Made by a program: the position numbers and the translations under genes. The notes below the pieces were generated by a model, which was not told the origin of the DNA, made no database searches, and saw only the letters and a list, made by a program, of their open reading frames with translations. From Betaproteobacteria bacterium (GTDB lineage Bacteria; Pseudomonadota; Gammaproteobacteria; Burkholderiales; SG8-39), in assembly GCA_011391295.1 (NCBI GenBank), contig JAABQT010000106.1, positions 1 through 6,125 on the forward strand: a stretch of DNA of 6,125 nt. The letters are read 5' to 3'. Each line of letters starts with the position of its first letter. Position 1 is the first letter of the stretch. Shown here one piece after another: positions 1 through 5,930 of this stretch.

Positions 1-87
1 GTGGCGGACCTGGTGGGGTTCCTGGCATCGGAGCGCGCCGGTTACGTGACGGGCCAGACCATCCCGATCAACGGCGGGATGCTCTGA
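1..87 (+). CDS. 3' end of a FabG-like short-chain dehydrogenase/reductase (3-oxoacyl-ACP reductase type), partial
   Basis: Reading from base 1 in frame 1, 28 codons followed by TGA encode the C-terminal end of a classical short-chain dehydrogenase/reductase. The tail has the conserved FLAS block, then YVTGQ, then an INGG motif two residues before the stop. This is the usual end of FabG-type NADPH-dependent 3-oxoacyl-ACP reductases. The Rossmann fold and the catalytic Ser-Tyr-Lys lie left of the window, so substrate and cofactor cannot be judged. Tails like this also occur in acetoacetyl-CoA reductases and in the FabG paralogues of aryl-polyene clusters. It is the only plus-strand gene here and it runs tail to tail into the glycosyltransferase gene, overlapping its last 20 nt. 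The family call is secure; a role in polyene or other polyketide-like synthesis is inferred from the neighbours. Confidence 0.85.
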   Translation: MADLVGFLASERAGYVTGQTIPINGGML

Positions 88-832
88 GCGCGAGCAGCGG
101 CAGGCGCAGCAGGAAGCCCAGCACCAGCCGCAGGTGCATCCAGGTGAGCAGCACGTTGTCGCGCCAGTAGTTGAAGTGCGACACCCCGCCCTCGTCTGCG
201 CGCAGGTAGCGCACCGGGGCGGCGAGATTGAGCGGCGGCACGCCGCGCCAGCACAGGCGCACCGCCGCCTCGGGATCGAAATCAAAGCGCCGCATCCACG
301 ACTGGCCGCGCATCACCGCCAGCAGCGGCGCCACCGGGTAGACGCGAAAGCCGAACAGCGAATCGCCGATCCCTGCCCACAGCGTTTCGAGGTTGACCCA
401 CCAGTTGGAGATGCGCCGCCCCTTCACGCGCAGCGCAGGCGCGCTGGCGTCGAAGCGCGGCACGCCGAGGACCATGGCGTGCGGCGCGCGCCCGGATGCG
501 GCCATGAACTCCGCGATGCAGGCCGCCGGGTGCTGGCCGTCCGAGTCCATGGTCAGCACGTGGCTGTAGCCGGCGGCCGCGGCCTGCTCCAACGCATGCA
601 TCACCGCCGCGCCCTTGCCGCTGTTGTGCGCCAGCGCGAGTACGCGCAGGCCGGGATCGCCTTGCGCCATGCGCTCCAGCCCCGCGCCGGTGCCGTCGGT
701 GCTGCCGTCCACGACCACCCACACGGGGGACCAGTGCTGGCGCGCCGCGCGCACCGTCTCGTACACCTGGGGCCCGGGGTTGTAGCTCGGGATGACCACC
801 AGGTGCGAGCGCGAGGCCGCACCCGCGCTCAC
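68..832 (-). CDS. Glycosyltransferase family 2 protein (GT-A fold)
   Basis: A 254-residue protein when started at GTG 832. It should transfer a sugar from an activated donor to a lipid or other acceptor at the cytoplasmic side of the membrane. The GT2 pattern is clear: VVIPSYN at residues 12-18, VVDGSTDGT at 40-48, a DSD metal-binding motif at 96-98 followed by GQH, and an acidic FDFDPE stretch at 183-188 that probably carries the catalytic base. The end (about 228-248) is hydrophobic with basic residues and may touch the membrane; there is no multi-span C-terminal channel as in synthase-type GT2 enzymes. I chose GTG 832 because it forms a GTGA overlap with the acyltransferase stop, a common coupling arrangement. 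An in-frame GTG at 853 would add seven residues; neither has a good ribosome binding site. Similar GT2 proteins sit beside acyltransferases in aryl-polyene clusters, which suggests glycolipid assembly (inference). The donor and acceptor are unknown. Confidence 0.9.
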   Translation of the reverse strand: MSAGAASRSHLVVIPSYNPGPQVYETVRAARQHWSPVWVVVDGSTDGTGAGLERMAQGDPGLRVLALAHNSGKGAAVMHALEQAAAAGYSHVLTMDSDGQHPAACIAEFMAASGRAPHAMVLGVPRFDASAPALRVKGRRISNWWVNLETLWAGIGDSLFGFRVYPVAPLLAVMRGQSWMRRFDFDPEAAVRLCWRGVPPLNLAAPVRYLRADEGGVSHFNYWRDNVLLTWMHLRLVLGFLLRLPLLALRASRR

Positions 833-1617
833 ACCGGGTGCGATTCCACGCACACTGGCAGCACTTGTGGCGTGGCGGGCTGCGCCTGCAGTTCGCGCGC
901 GAAGTAGTGCTCGAGCTCGCGCATGAAGGCGTGCAGTTCGCGCGGCGGTTCGAAGCGCCGCCCGAGCCGCACGCGATAGTGCACCGGCATCGCCGGCCGG
1001 CGCAGCAACGGCCAGCCCTTGCCGAGAAAGCCGCTGTCGGTCTCGATGAACACCGTCTGCACCGGCACGCCGGCCTGGCGTGCGATGAGCGGAAAAGCGC
1101 CGCGAAATGAATTGATCGGTGCGCGCGTGGTGCGCGTGCCCTCGGGAAACAGCAACAGCTGCCCGCCGCGGCGCAGTTCATCGGCCGAGCGCCGCACCAT
1201 GTCGAGCGGCGAATCATTGCCGATGTAACCGGCGAGGCGCGCGCCGGCGCCGAAGAACACGCTGTTGAACAGCGAGGCCTTGAGCACGCACAGCGCCTGC
1301 GGCGCGCGCGACAGGAGCATCACCGCGTCCAGGAGCGACGGATGATTCGGCGCCAGGATCAGCGGTCCCGCGTCGCGCAGGGCGTCCAGTGCAGACAGAT
1401 CGAAGCGAAAGCCGCCGGAGGCCTGCAGCGCGCCGAGGTAGAAGCGAAAACCGCGGGTGATGGCCCCGCGGCCGACGGTGCGCGCGCGTTTTGCCGGCAG
1501 CACCAGATTCAGCGGCAGCGCCAGCAGGCTCCACACCAGGCCGCCGATGCCGAGCAGGCCGAAACCGTACAGCAGCACCGCAGTGGTCCACAGCGCCCGG
1601 AGCGCGCGCGCCATCAT
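829..1617 (-). CDS. Lysophospholipid/1-acylglycerol-3-phosphate-type acyltransferase (PlsC-like)
   Basis: A 262-residue membrane acyltransferase that should move an acyl chain from acyl-ACP or acyl-CoA to a hydroxyl group. Residues 11-41 form a long hydrophobic N-terminal segment, one or two membrane passes. The catalytic HX4D motif is H92-D97 within NHPSLLD. The acceptor-binding FPEGTR block is at 157-162, followed by a basic residue and the typical FRGAF stretch at 171-175. The VPV motif at 184-186 corresponds to block IV. All expected catalytic blocks are intact and the length is normal for PlsC-like proteins. The frame stays open upstream to 1824, but ATG 1617 fits the family N-terminus and lies 7 nt after the MipA/OmpV stop, with GAGG in the end of that gene. 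A second ATG follows immediately. In its operon it more probably acylates a specialised lipid or glycolipid than serves as the housekeeping PlsC (inference). Confidence 0.92.
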   Translation of the reverse strand: MMARALRALWTTAVLLYGFGLLGIGGLVWSLLALPLNLVLPAKRARTVGRGAITRGFRFYLGALQASGGFRFDLSALDALRDAGPLILAPNHPSLLDAVMLLSRAPQALCVLKASLFNSVFFGAGARLAGYIGNDSPLDMVRRSADELRRGGQLLLFPEGTRTTRAPINSFRGAFPLIARQAGVPVQTVFIETDSGFLGKGWPLLRRPAMPVHYRVRLGRRFEPPRELHAFMRELEHYFARELQAQPATPQVLPVCVESHPV

Positions 1618-1624
1618 GCCGCTC

Positions 1625-2458
1625 TCATTCCTCGGCCTGCACCAGTTGTCCGGAGGTGCCCAGCAGCCAGGCGACGCCGACGCCGCCGGCAACGTAGCTG
1701 TCGCTCTTGAGCAGCGGGCTCGCCTCGAACGCCGCGCCGCGCAGCGTGTCCACGCGCAGGAACGCCCCGACCCAGAAACGCGCAAAGCGCCGGCTCGCCG
1801 CGGCGATGAACTGCGACCCGGCATGGCCGCTTGGCGCCTCGTACGCCGGGCGCACCGGCGTCGCGAACTGGGGCGCCACGCCGTAGAAATACTGATGCTG
1901 ACGCCGACTGCCGTAGATCGGGCCTGCGAGCAATCCCAGATTCCATCCGCCGAGCGCGCCGCGGCCGGCGAGATCGAGGTTGAGCTGCGGCGTGGCTACC
2001 CAGCCGATGGCGCTGGGCGAACCCTCCAGCGTAAACGCAGCGCGCACCGGCAGGCGCAACGCCAGCAGGTCGCGCCGGTCCCCGGCGCGCCACAACGCGA
2101 TCTCCAGCGAGGGACCGAATTCAAGCGAGGGCGCGAGGTCCGGCATGCCCCTGCGCGCGGCATTGTGGGCGCTGTTCACCGGCAGCGAGGCAGCCACGCT
2201 CAGGTTGAGGTCCAGGCGCTCGGAATCGAACAGGGTGCCGCGGATGCCCTTGCGGTCTGCCTTCAGGAACTTGCCGCGATACACCACATAGGGCACCGGC
2301 AGCAGGTAACCCCGCCCCTCGTCCGAGCCGCGATAGTCCGGAAGCGCGAATGCGCCGACGCCCGCGCCCACCTCCCACAACGGGAGCTCGTCGGCCGCAG
2401 CCGGCGTCGCCGCCAGCAGGCACAGGAGGGCAATCGCGCCCGAGGCTCCCCGCCGCAC
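1625..2458 (-). CDS. MipA/OmpV family outer-membrane protein
   Basis: A 277-residue protein starting at GTG 2458, two nucleotides after the halogenase-like gene stops; no ATG offers a better start. It has an Arg-Arg N-terminus, a hydrophobic core at residues 8-17 and a likely signal peptidase I site after AAA at 20-22, just before DELP. Cys13 lies inside the hydrophobic core and lacks a proper lipobox, so a lipoprotein is unlikely. The mature part carries family hallmarks: an early WEVGAGVG strand, LPDYRGSDE at 39-47, PYVVYRG at 56-62, ARRGMPDL at 101-108, the GWNLGLLAGP strand at 171-180 and QYFYGV at 189-194. MipA/OmpV proteins are small beta-barrels; MipA itself is known as a scaffold linking murein synthase and hydrolase. 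The chain ends GTSGQLVQAEE and not in an aromatic residue, which is atypical for a Bam-inserted barrel. Its place among lipid-tailoring genes suggests a job in outer-membrane placement of the product (inference). Confidence 0.9.
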   Translation of the reverse strand: MRRGASGAIALLCLLAATPAAADELPLWEVGAGVGAFALPDYRGSDEGRGYLLPVPYVVYRGKFLKADRKGIRGTLFDSERLDLNLSVAASLPVNSAHNAARRGMPDLAPSLEFGPSLEIALWRAGDRRDLLALRLPVRAAFTLEGSPSAIGWVATPQLNLDLAGRGALGGWNLGLLAGPIYGSRRQHQYFYGVAPQFATPVRPAYEAPSGHAGSQFIAAASRRFARFWVGAFLRVDTLRGAAFEASPLLKSDSYVAGGVGVAWLLGTSGQLVQAEE

Positions 2459-2460
2459 GC

Positions 2461-3789
2461 TCAGGCCCCGGCGTTGGCGACATCCGCGTCGCGGATATTC
2501 TCGCGCCGCCGGCGCCAGACGCGCAGGGTGGTGCGCAGGTCGGCGAGAGACATCAGGTAAAACAGCACCTTGAACGCGAACAGCGAAGGGCCGATGGGTG
2601 ATTTTCCGAATACGTCGCCCGAGAGCAGCGCCAGCAGCGCCTCCTTCACGCGCAGGAAATTGCGCGGCCCCATGAACAGCTCGCGCATCACCGGGTGGGT
2701 GACGCGGTAGATGAACCAGGAAAATTCGCGCGGCCCGCGCCGCATCAGGCGGTCAAAGCGCGCCAGCGCGCGCCGCGCCTCGGCCGGACGGCGCAGGCAG
2801 GCATCCACCGCATCCACGCCGATGAACGCGCTGTTCATGGCCAGCATCACGCCCGAGGAGAACACCGGATCGATGAAGGTGTAGGCGTCGCCGAGCAGGA
2901 TGTAGCCCGGCCCGTAGGTGCGCTCGCAGGCGTAGGAGTAGTTGCCGGTGGCCTCGGCCTCGGTCACGCGCTCGGCGCCCGCCAGCCGCGCCGCGAGCTC
3001 CGGGCACAGCGCGATGGTGTCCATCAGGAATTCGTTCACCGGCTTGCTGCGTGTCTTCATGTAGTAGGGCCACACCACTGCGCCGACGCTGGTGATGTCG
3101 CCGGGCAGCGGAATGACCCAGAACCAGCCGTGCTCGAACCAGAAGATGGTGATGTCGCCCGCGCAGCGCCCCGCGTGGCGCTGCGCGCGCCGGAAATGCG
3201 CGTACAGCGCCGCGCTGTTGTGCTTGGGGTTGCGCCGCTTCAACTTGAAGCGGTTGCCGAGGAAGGTGTCGCGCCCGGAAGCATCGATCACGAAACGCGC
3301 GCGCCAGCGCTCCTCGGCGCCGTTGTCGCGGTGCACCTGCAGCAGCGCCCCGCCCTCGCCGGGAAACTCGATCTCGCGCACGCGGCAGCCTTCCAGTGCC
3401 AAGGCGCCCTTGCGCGCCGCGTTGCGGAACAGGATCTCGTCGAACTCCGAGCGGCGCACCTGGTAGGCGAAGGGCTGCGACTTGTCCCACGCGTCGCCAA
3501 AGGGCAGCCGCGAGATCCAGTCGTGCCAGGGCGAAACGAATTCCGCGCCCCACTTCTGCATGCCGATGGCGCGGACCTGCTCGCCCACGCCCAGCCGCTC
3601 GAACAGCGGCAGGTTGGCCGGCAGCAGCGACTCGCCGATGTGAAAACGCGGGTGCCGTGACTTCTCCAGCAGCGCCACCCGGTAGCCGCGCTCCACGAGC
3701 AGCGCCGCCGCGGTCGAACCGGCGGGCCCGCCGCCGATCACGGCAACATCGCAATCCCCGACTGCAGCGGCAGCGCCGTCGCCCGGCAT
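2461..3789 (-). CDS. Flavin-dependent halogenase-like FAD oxidoreductase (tryptophan-halogenase superfamily)
   Basis: A 442-residue flavoprotein started at ATG 3789, which has a GAGGAGG ribosome binding site; an in-frame ATG at 3825 lacks one. Visible landmarks are the FAD dinucleotide motif GGGPAG at 19-24, an acidic residue closing the second strand (E in LLEKS, about 42), GES at 52-54, FVIDASG at 166-172, GDA at 300-302 and the following IDPVFSSGV at 306-314. Two features single out flavin-dependent halogenases from ordinary group A monooxygenases: the WFWVIP segment at 222-227 matches WxWxIP, and Lys79 in a QKWGA context sits where the catalytic lysine is expected. Such enzymes use FADH2, oxygen and halide to make HOCl/HOBr-like species that halogenate an aromatic ring. 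A non-halogenating oxidoreductase remains possible. The basic, partly hydrophobic tail (about 403-434) may bind the membrane or a carrier protein. It is the first gene of the four-gene operon. Halogenation of a polyene head group is inferred only from context. Confidence 0.88.
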   Translation of the reverse strand: MPGDGAAAAVGDCDVAVIGGGPAGSTAAALLVERGYRVALLEKSRHPRFHIGESLLPANLPLFERLGVGEQVRAIGMQKWGAEFVSPWHDWISRLPFGDAWDKSQPFAYQVRRSEFDEILFRNAARKGALALEGCRVREIEFPGEGGALLQVHRDNGAEERWRARFVIDASGRDTFLGNRFKLKRRNPKHNSAALYAHFRRAQRHAGRCAGDITIFWFEHGWFWVIPLPGDITSVGAVVWPYYMKTRSKPVNEFLMDTIALCPELAARLAGAERVTEAEATGNYSYACERTYGPGYILLGDAYTFIDPVFSSGVMLAMNSAFIGVDAVDACLRRPAEARRALARFDRLMRRGPREFSWFIYRVTHPVMRELFMGPRNFLRVKEALLALLSGDVFGKSPIGPSLFAFKVLFYLMSLADLRTTLRVWRRRRENIRDADVANAGA

Positions 3790-3852
3790 CCAGCCTCCTC
3801 GCGTTGCCCGCGACGCCGATCGCATGCGGACTATGGCGATTGTACCGCGCGA
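3790..3852. other. Intergenic gap between ppiD and the halogenase operon
   Basis: This 63-nt gap separates the housekeeping gene ppiD from the four-gene tailoring operon. It contains the strong ribosome binding site and, at 3839-3844, a minus-strand TACAAT that resembles a -10 hexamer. No -35 match lies at 16-18 nt spacing. There is no stem followed by a U-tract, so no intrinsic terminator after ppiD is evident. The operon could have its own promoter here or be read through from ppiD. Confidence 0.5.
3794..3800 (-). promoter_or_regulatory. Strong Shine-Dalgarno site of the halogenase-like gene
   Basis: On the minus strand this reads GAGGAGG, a near-perfect match to the anti-Shine-Dalgarno sequence, with a 4-nt spacer before ATG 3789. 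It decides the start of the flavin-dependent gene over the in-frame ATG at 3825. It is by far the best ribosome binding site in the window, fitting a first gene in an operon whose later genes appear translationally coupled. Confidence 0.8.
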
Positions 3853-5715
3853 CTAGGGCTTCTTCTCGAGGTTGGCGGTGTGGATCTCGATGTCCGCGCG
3901 CGCGCGCAGGCTGGCGACGTACGACTCCAGTTGCAGGGTGCCCGCCAGCTGCCGGGCGCGCTCCAATTCGGCCAGCCGCTGCGGCTCGGGCCTGGGTTCG
4001 GCCTCGAGCACCCGGCCCACGCGGTACAGCATGTACCCCTCGGTGCCGCGATCTGCGCCGACGTAGGCCGGCAGCCTGCCGGGGTGCGCCGACATGATCT
4101 GCCGCAACGCGCCTGCCGGCACCGCCTGCGGGCTGCGCCGCGACACCGCTTTCGGTGCGCCCCACGAAATTCCCTCGTCGGCGCCCTTCTGCAGCGCGGC
4201 GAGCTTGGCCGCGCCGGCCTTCTGCGCCAACCTGGCGGCCTCCGCCGCGCGCAAATTCTCCTCGATGGCGGCGCGTACCTCCTCGAACTTGCGCTGCGCC
4301 TGCGGCTGGTGCTCCAGCACCCGCGCCGCCACCAATATGTTGGCCGCGACTTCGACCGCATCGGTATTGCGCTTCATCTTGATCGAGTCCGCGGCGAACA
4401 GGGCGCCGAGCAACTTGGCGTTGGCCAGCACCCCGGCCTCGGCCGCGGGCGCGCGCGTGATCCAGCCGCTCGTCTGCAACGCAAGTTTGAAACGCTCGGC
4501 CGCCGGCTTCAGGCTGTCGGATTGCTCGTACACCATGTTGCTGAACGCTTCGGCGGACTCGGCAAACTGCCGCGAGCCCTTCTGCCGGCCCAGGTCCGCG
4601 GCGAGCTCGGCGCGCACCTCGCCGAAGGGCCGCGCCTTTGCGGCCTGGATGCCGGTGACCCGGATCACGTGCCAGCCGAAATCACTTTGCACCGGGCTGC
4701 CGATGTCGCCCTCCTTCTGGCTGAACGCCGCCTGCTCGAAGGCGGGCACCATCATGCCGCGGCCGAAGAAACCAAGATCCCCGCCCTTCTGCGCCGAACC
4801 GGAGTCCTGCGAATGCTTTGTCGCCAGCTCGGCGAAGCGCGCCGGCGACTTGCGCGCCTCGGCCGCGAGCTTATCGGCTTGCTCCCGCGTCTTCACCAGG
4901 ATGTGGCTGGCGCGGCGCTGCTCTTCGACCCGGTACTGCGCGCTGCGCGCCTCGTAGGCGGCGCGCACCTCCGCGTCGCTGAGCGCATCCTGGCGCCCGA
5001 GCGTCTCCGCGGACAGCACCAGATACTCGGCGCGCACGCGCTCGGCGATGCGGAATTCCACCGGATTGGCGTCGTAGTACGCGCGCAACCGCGCCTCGGT
5101 GAGTCTCACCTGGGCGAGAAAGGGTTGCGCCGCGACCAGCGCCTCCGACACCTCGCGGCGCTGCGCCTGCAGCGCGGCCAGCCGCTCGTCCACGCTGCGC
5201 GAGACGATCGCGGTTTCGACGATGGCGCGCGTCAGCTGCGACAGCGACATGTCGTAGCGCATGCGCGACTCGAACATCTGCGGCGTCATGTTCTGCGCGC
5301 GCAGCAGCGCTTCGTAGTTCGGCTTGGAAAACGCGCCCTCGGCCTGGAATGCCGGGATCGCCGCGATGGTTTCGCGCAAGGTGCTGTCGCTCACGGTCAG
5401 AGGGGCGCGCAGGGCAGCGTCGGCCAACAGGCGCCGCGACAACAGGGTATCGAGCAGCGCGCGGCGTGTTTCCGGCGTATCGAGCGCCTCGGCATCGATG
5501 CCGCGCCCGAACGCCGTGCGCAGCCGCTCCTGCTGCAAGCGCAGTTCGTCGCTGAACTCCCGCTGCGAGATGCCCACGCCATCCACCGTGGCGACGGCGT
5601 CCTTGCCGCCGATCGAGCGCGTATAGGACTCCAGGCCGAAGAAGGCGAAAGGAATCACCATCAGGACCAGCACCACCTGCGCCAGCCGCTTGTTTTTCTG
5701 TATGAACTCGAACAT
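3853..5715 (-). CDS. ppiD: PpiD, membrane-anchored periplasmic peptidyl-prolyl isomerase/chaperone (SurA-N plus parvulin domain)
   Basis: A 620-residue protein, the usual length for PpiD. In the family it is anchored in the inner membrane near the SecYEG exit and helps newly exported outer-membrane and periplasmic proteins fold. Residues 11-28 form the single N-terminal membrane anchor after the typical MFEFI start, which fixes the start codon. Residues from about 40 to 250 are the SurA-like helical chaperone region, beginning with VATVDG at 41-46. The parvulin domain spans about 268-356, with HILV at 271-274, GGDLGFF at 311-317, MVPAFEQAAF at 322-331 and FGWHVI at 346-351. The C-terminal region, about 360-620, is charged and helical. 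The gene ends in TAG. Its ATG lies 13 nt after the tRNA-Asp CCA and has no recognisable Shine-Dalgarno sequence, which is odd for a long membrane protein. The hupB-tRNA-tRNA-ppiD order is conserved and supports the name. Confidence 0.96.
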   Translation of the reverse strand: MFEFIQKNKRLAQVVLVLMVIPFAFFGLESYTRSIGGKDAVATVDGVGISQREFSDELRLQQERLRTAFGRGIDAEALDTPETRRALLDTLLSRRLLADAALRAPLTVSDSTLRETIAAIPAFQAEGAFSKPNYEALLRAQNMTPQMFESRMRYDMSLSQLTRAIVETAIVSRSVDERLAALQAQRREVSEALVAAQPFLAQVRLTEARLRAYYDANPVEFRIAERVRAEYLVLSAETLGRQDALSDAEVRAAYEARSAQYRVEEQRRASHILVKTREQADKLAAEARKSPARFAELATKHSQDSGSAQKGGDLGFFGRGMMVPAFEQAAFSQKEGDIGSPVQSDFGWHVIRVTGIQAAKARPFGEVRAELAADLGRQKGSRQFAESAEAFSNMVYEQSDSLKPAAERFKLALQTSGWITRAPAAEAGVLANAKLLGALFAADSIKMKRNTDAVEVAANILVAARVLEHQPQAQRKFEEVRAAIEENLRAAEAARLAQKAGAAKLAALQKGADEGISWGAPKAVSRRSPQAVPAGALRQIMSAHPGRLPAYVGADRGTEGYMLYRVGRVLEAEPRPEPQRLAELERARQLAGTLQLESYVASLRARADIEIHTANLEKKP

Positions 5716-5728
5716 TCAGGAATGTGGT

Positions 5729-5805
5729 TGGCGGAGCGGACGGGACTCGAACCCGCGACCCCCGGCGTGACAGGCCGGTATTCTAACCAACTGAACTACC
5801 GCTCC
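5729..5805 (-). tRNA. tRNA-Asp (anticodon GUC)
   Basis: The minus strand folds into a canonical 77-nt tRNA. The acceptor arms GGAGCGG (5799-5805) and CCGCTCC (5733-5739) pair fully. The D loop contains GTTGG, the anticodon GTC is complementary to bases 5769-5771, and the T arm carries GGTTCGAGTCC. The discriminator base is G (5732), as expected for tRNA-Asp, and CCA is encoded at 5729-5731. The sequence is almost identical to enterobacterial tRNA-Asp apart from paired changes in the anticodon stem. It lies 13 nt downstream of tRNA-Val and 13 nt upstream of the ppiD start codon. Confidence 0.98.
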
Positions 5806-5818
5806 TACTGTCTGGACC

Positions 5819-5894
5819 TGGTGGGTGCTGACGGGATCGAACCGCCGACATTCGCCGTGTAAGAGCGACGCTCTACCAGCTGAGCTAAGCACCC
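5819..5894 (-). tRNA. tRNA-Val (anticodon UAC)
   Basis: The minus strand gives a canonical 76-nt tRNA. Acceptor arms GGGTGCT (5888-5894) and AGCACCC (5823-5829) pair fully. The D arm reads TAGCTCAGCTGG, the anticodon TAC is complementary to bases 5859-5861 and falls at tRNA positions 34-36, and the T arm contains GGTTCGATCC. The discriminator is A (5822) and CCA is encoded at 5819-5821. It decodes GUA/GUG and, through a modified wobble U, other valine codons. It is 36 nt from the hupB stop codon with no clear terminator between, so co-transcription with hupB or with tRNA-Asp is likely. Confidence 0.98.
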
Positions 5895-5930
5895 CGCGAC
5901 GCGAGCGCCGCCGTAAAAATCCAAGGGGCG

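Noticed and set aside
1618..1824. 69-codon N-terminal extension of the acyltransferase up to 1824
   Set aside because: The extension lies wholly inside the MipA/OmpV gene, is Arg/Ser/Ala-rich with no family resemblance, and ATG 1617 matches the expected N-terminus.
3839..3844. Minus-strand TACAAT hexamer resembling a -10 box ahead of the halogenase-like gene
   Set aside because: The position would suit a 40-45 nt leader, but at 16-18 nt upstream the hexamers read AGAAGA, GAGAAG or CGAGAA, far from TTGACA. A single -10 match is too weak to call a promoter.
3895..3907. Alternating CG tract (13 nt) near the 3' end of ppiD, a possible Z-DNA former
   Set aside because: It encodes the ARA repeat in the PpiD tail, and similar short CG runs occur across this GC-rich window.
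2753..4165. Long minus-strand open frame of 470 codons overlapping the halogenase-like gene and the end of ppiD
   Set aside because: It is out of frame with two well-supported genes and its translation is low-complexity Arg/Ala/Gly with no motif.
3880..5862. Long plus-strand open frame of 660 codons antisense to ppiD
   Set aside because: It runs through ppiD and both tRNA genes and its protein is rich in Arg, His, Ala and Leu with no recognisable domain. It is a typical antisense shadow in high-GC DNA.
5729..5894. tRNA genes as an integration site for a mobile element carrying the halogenase operon
   Set aside because: No integrase, no repeated tRNA 3' fragment and no direct repeats are visible, and ppiD directly after tRNA-Asp is the ancestral order.
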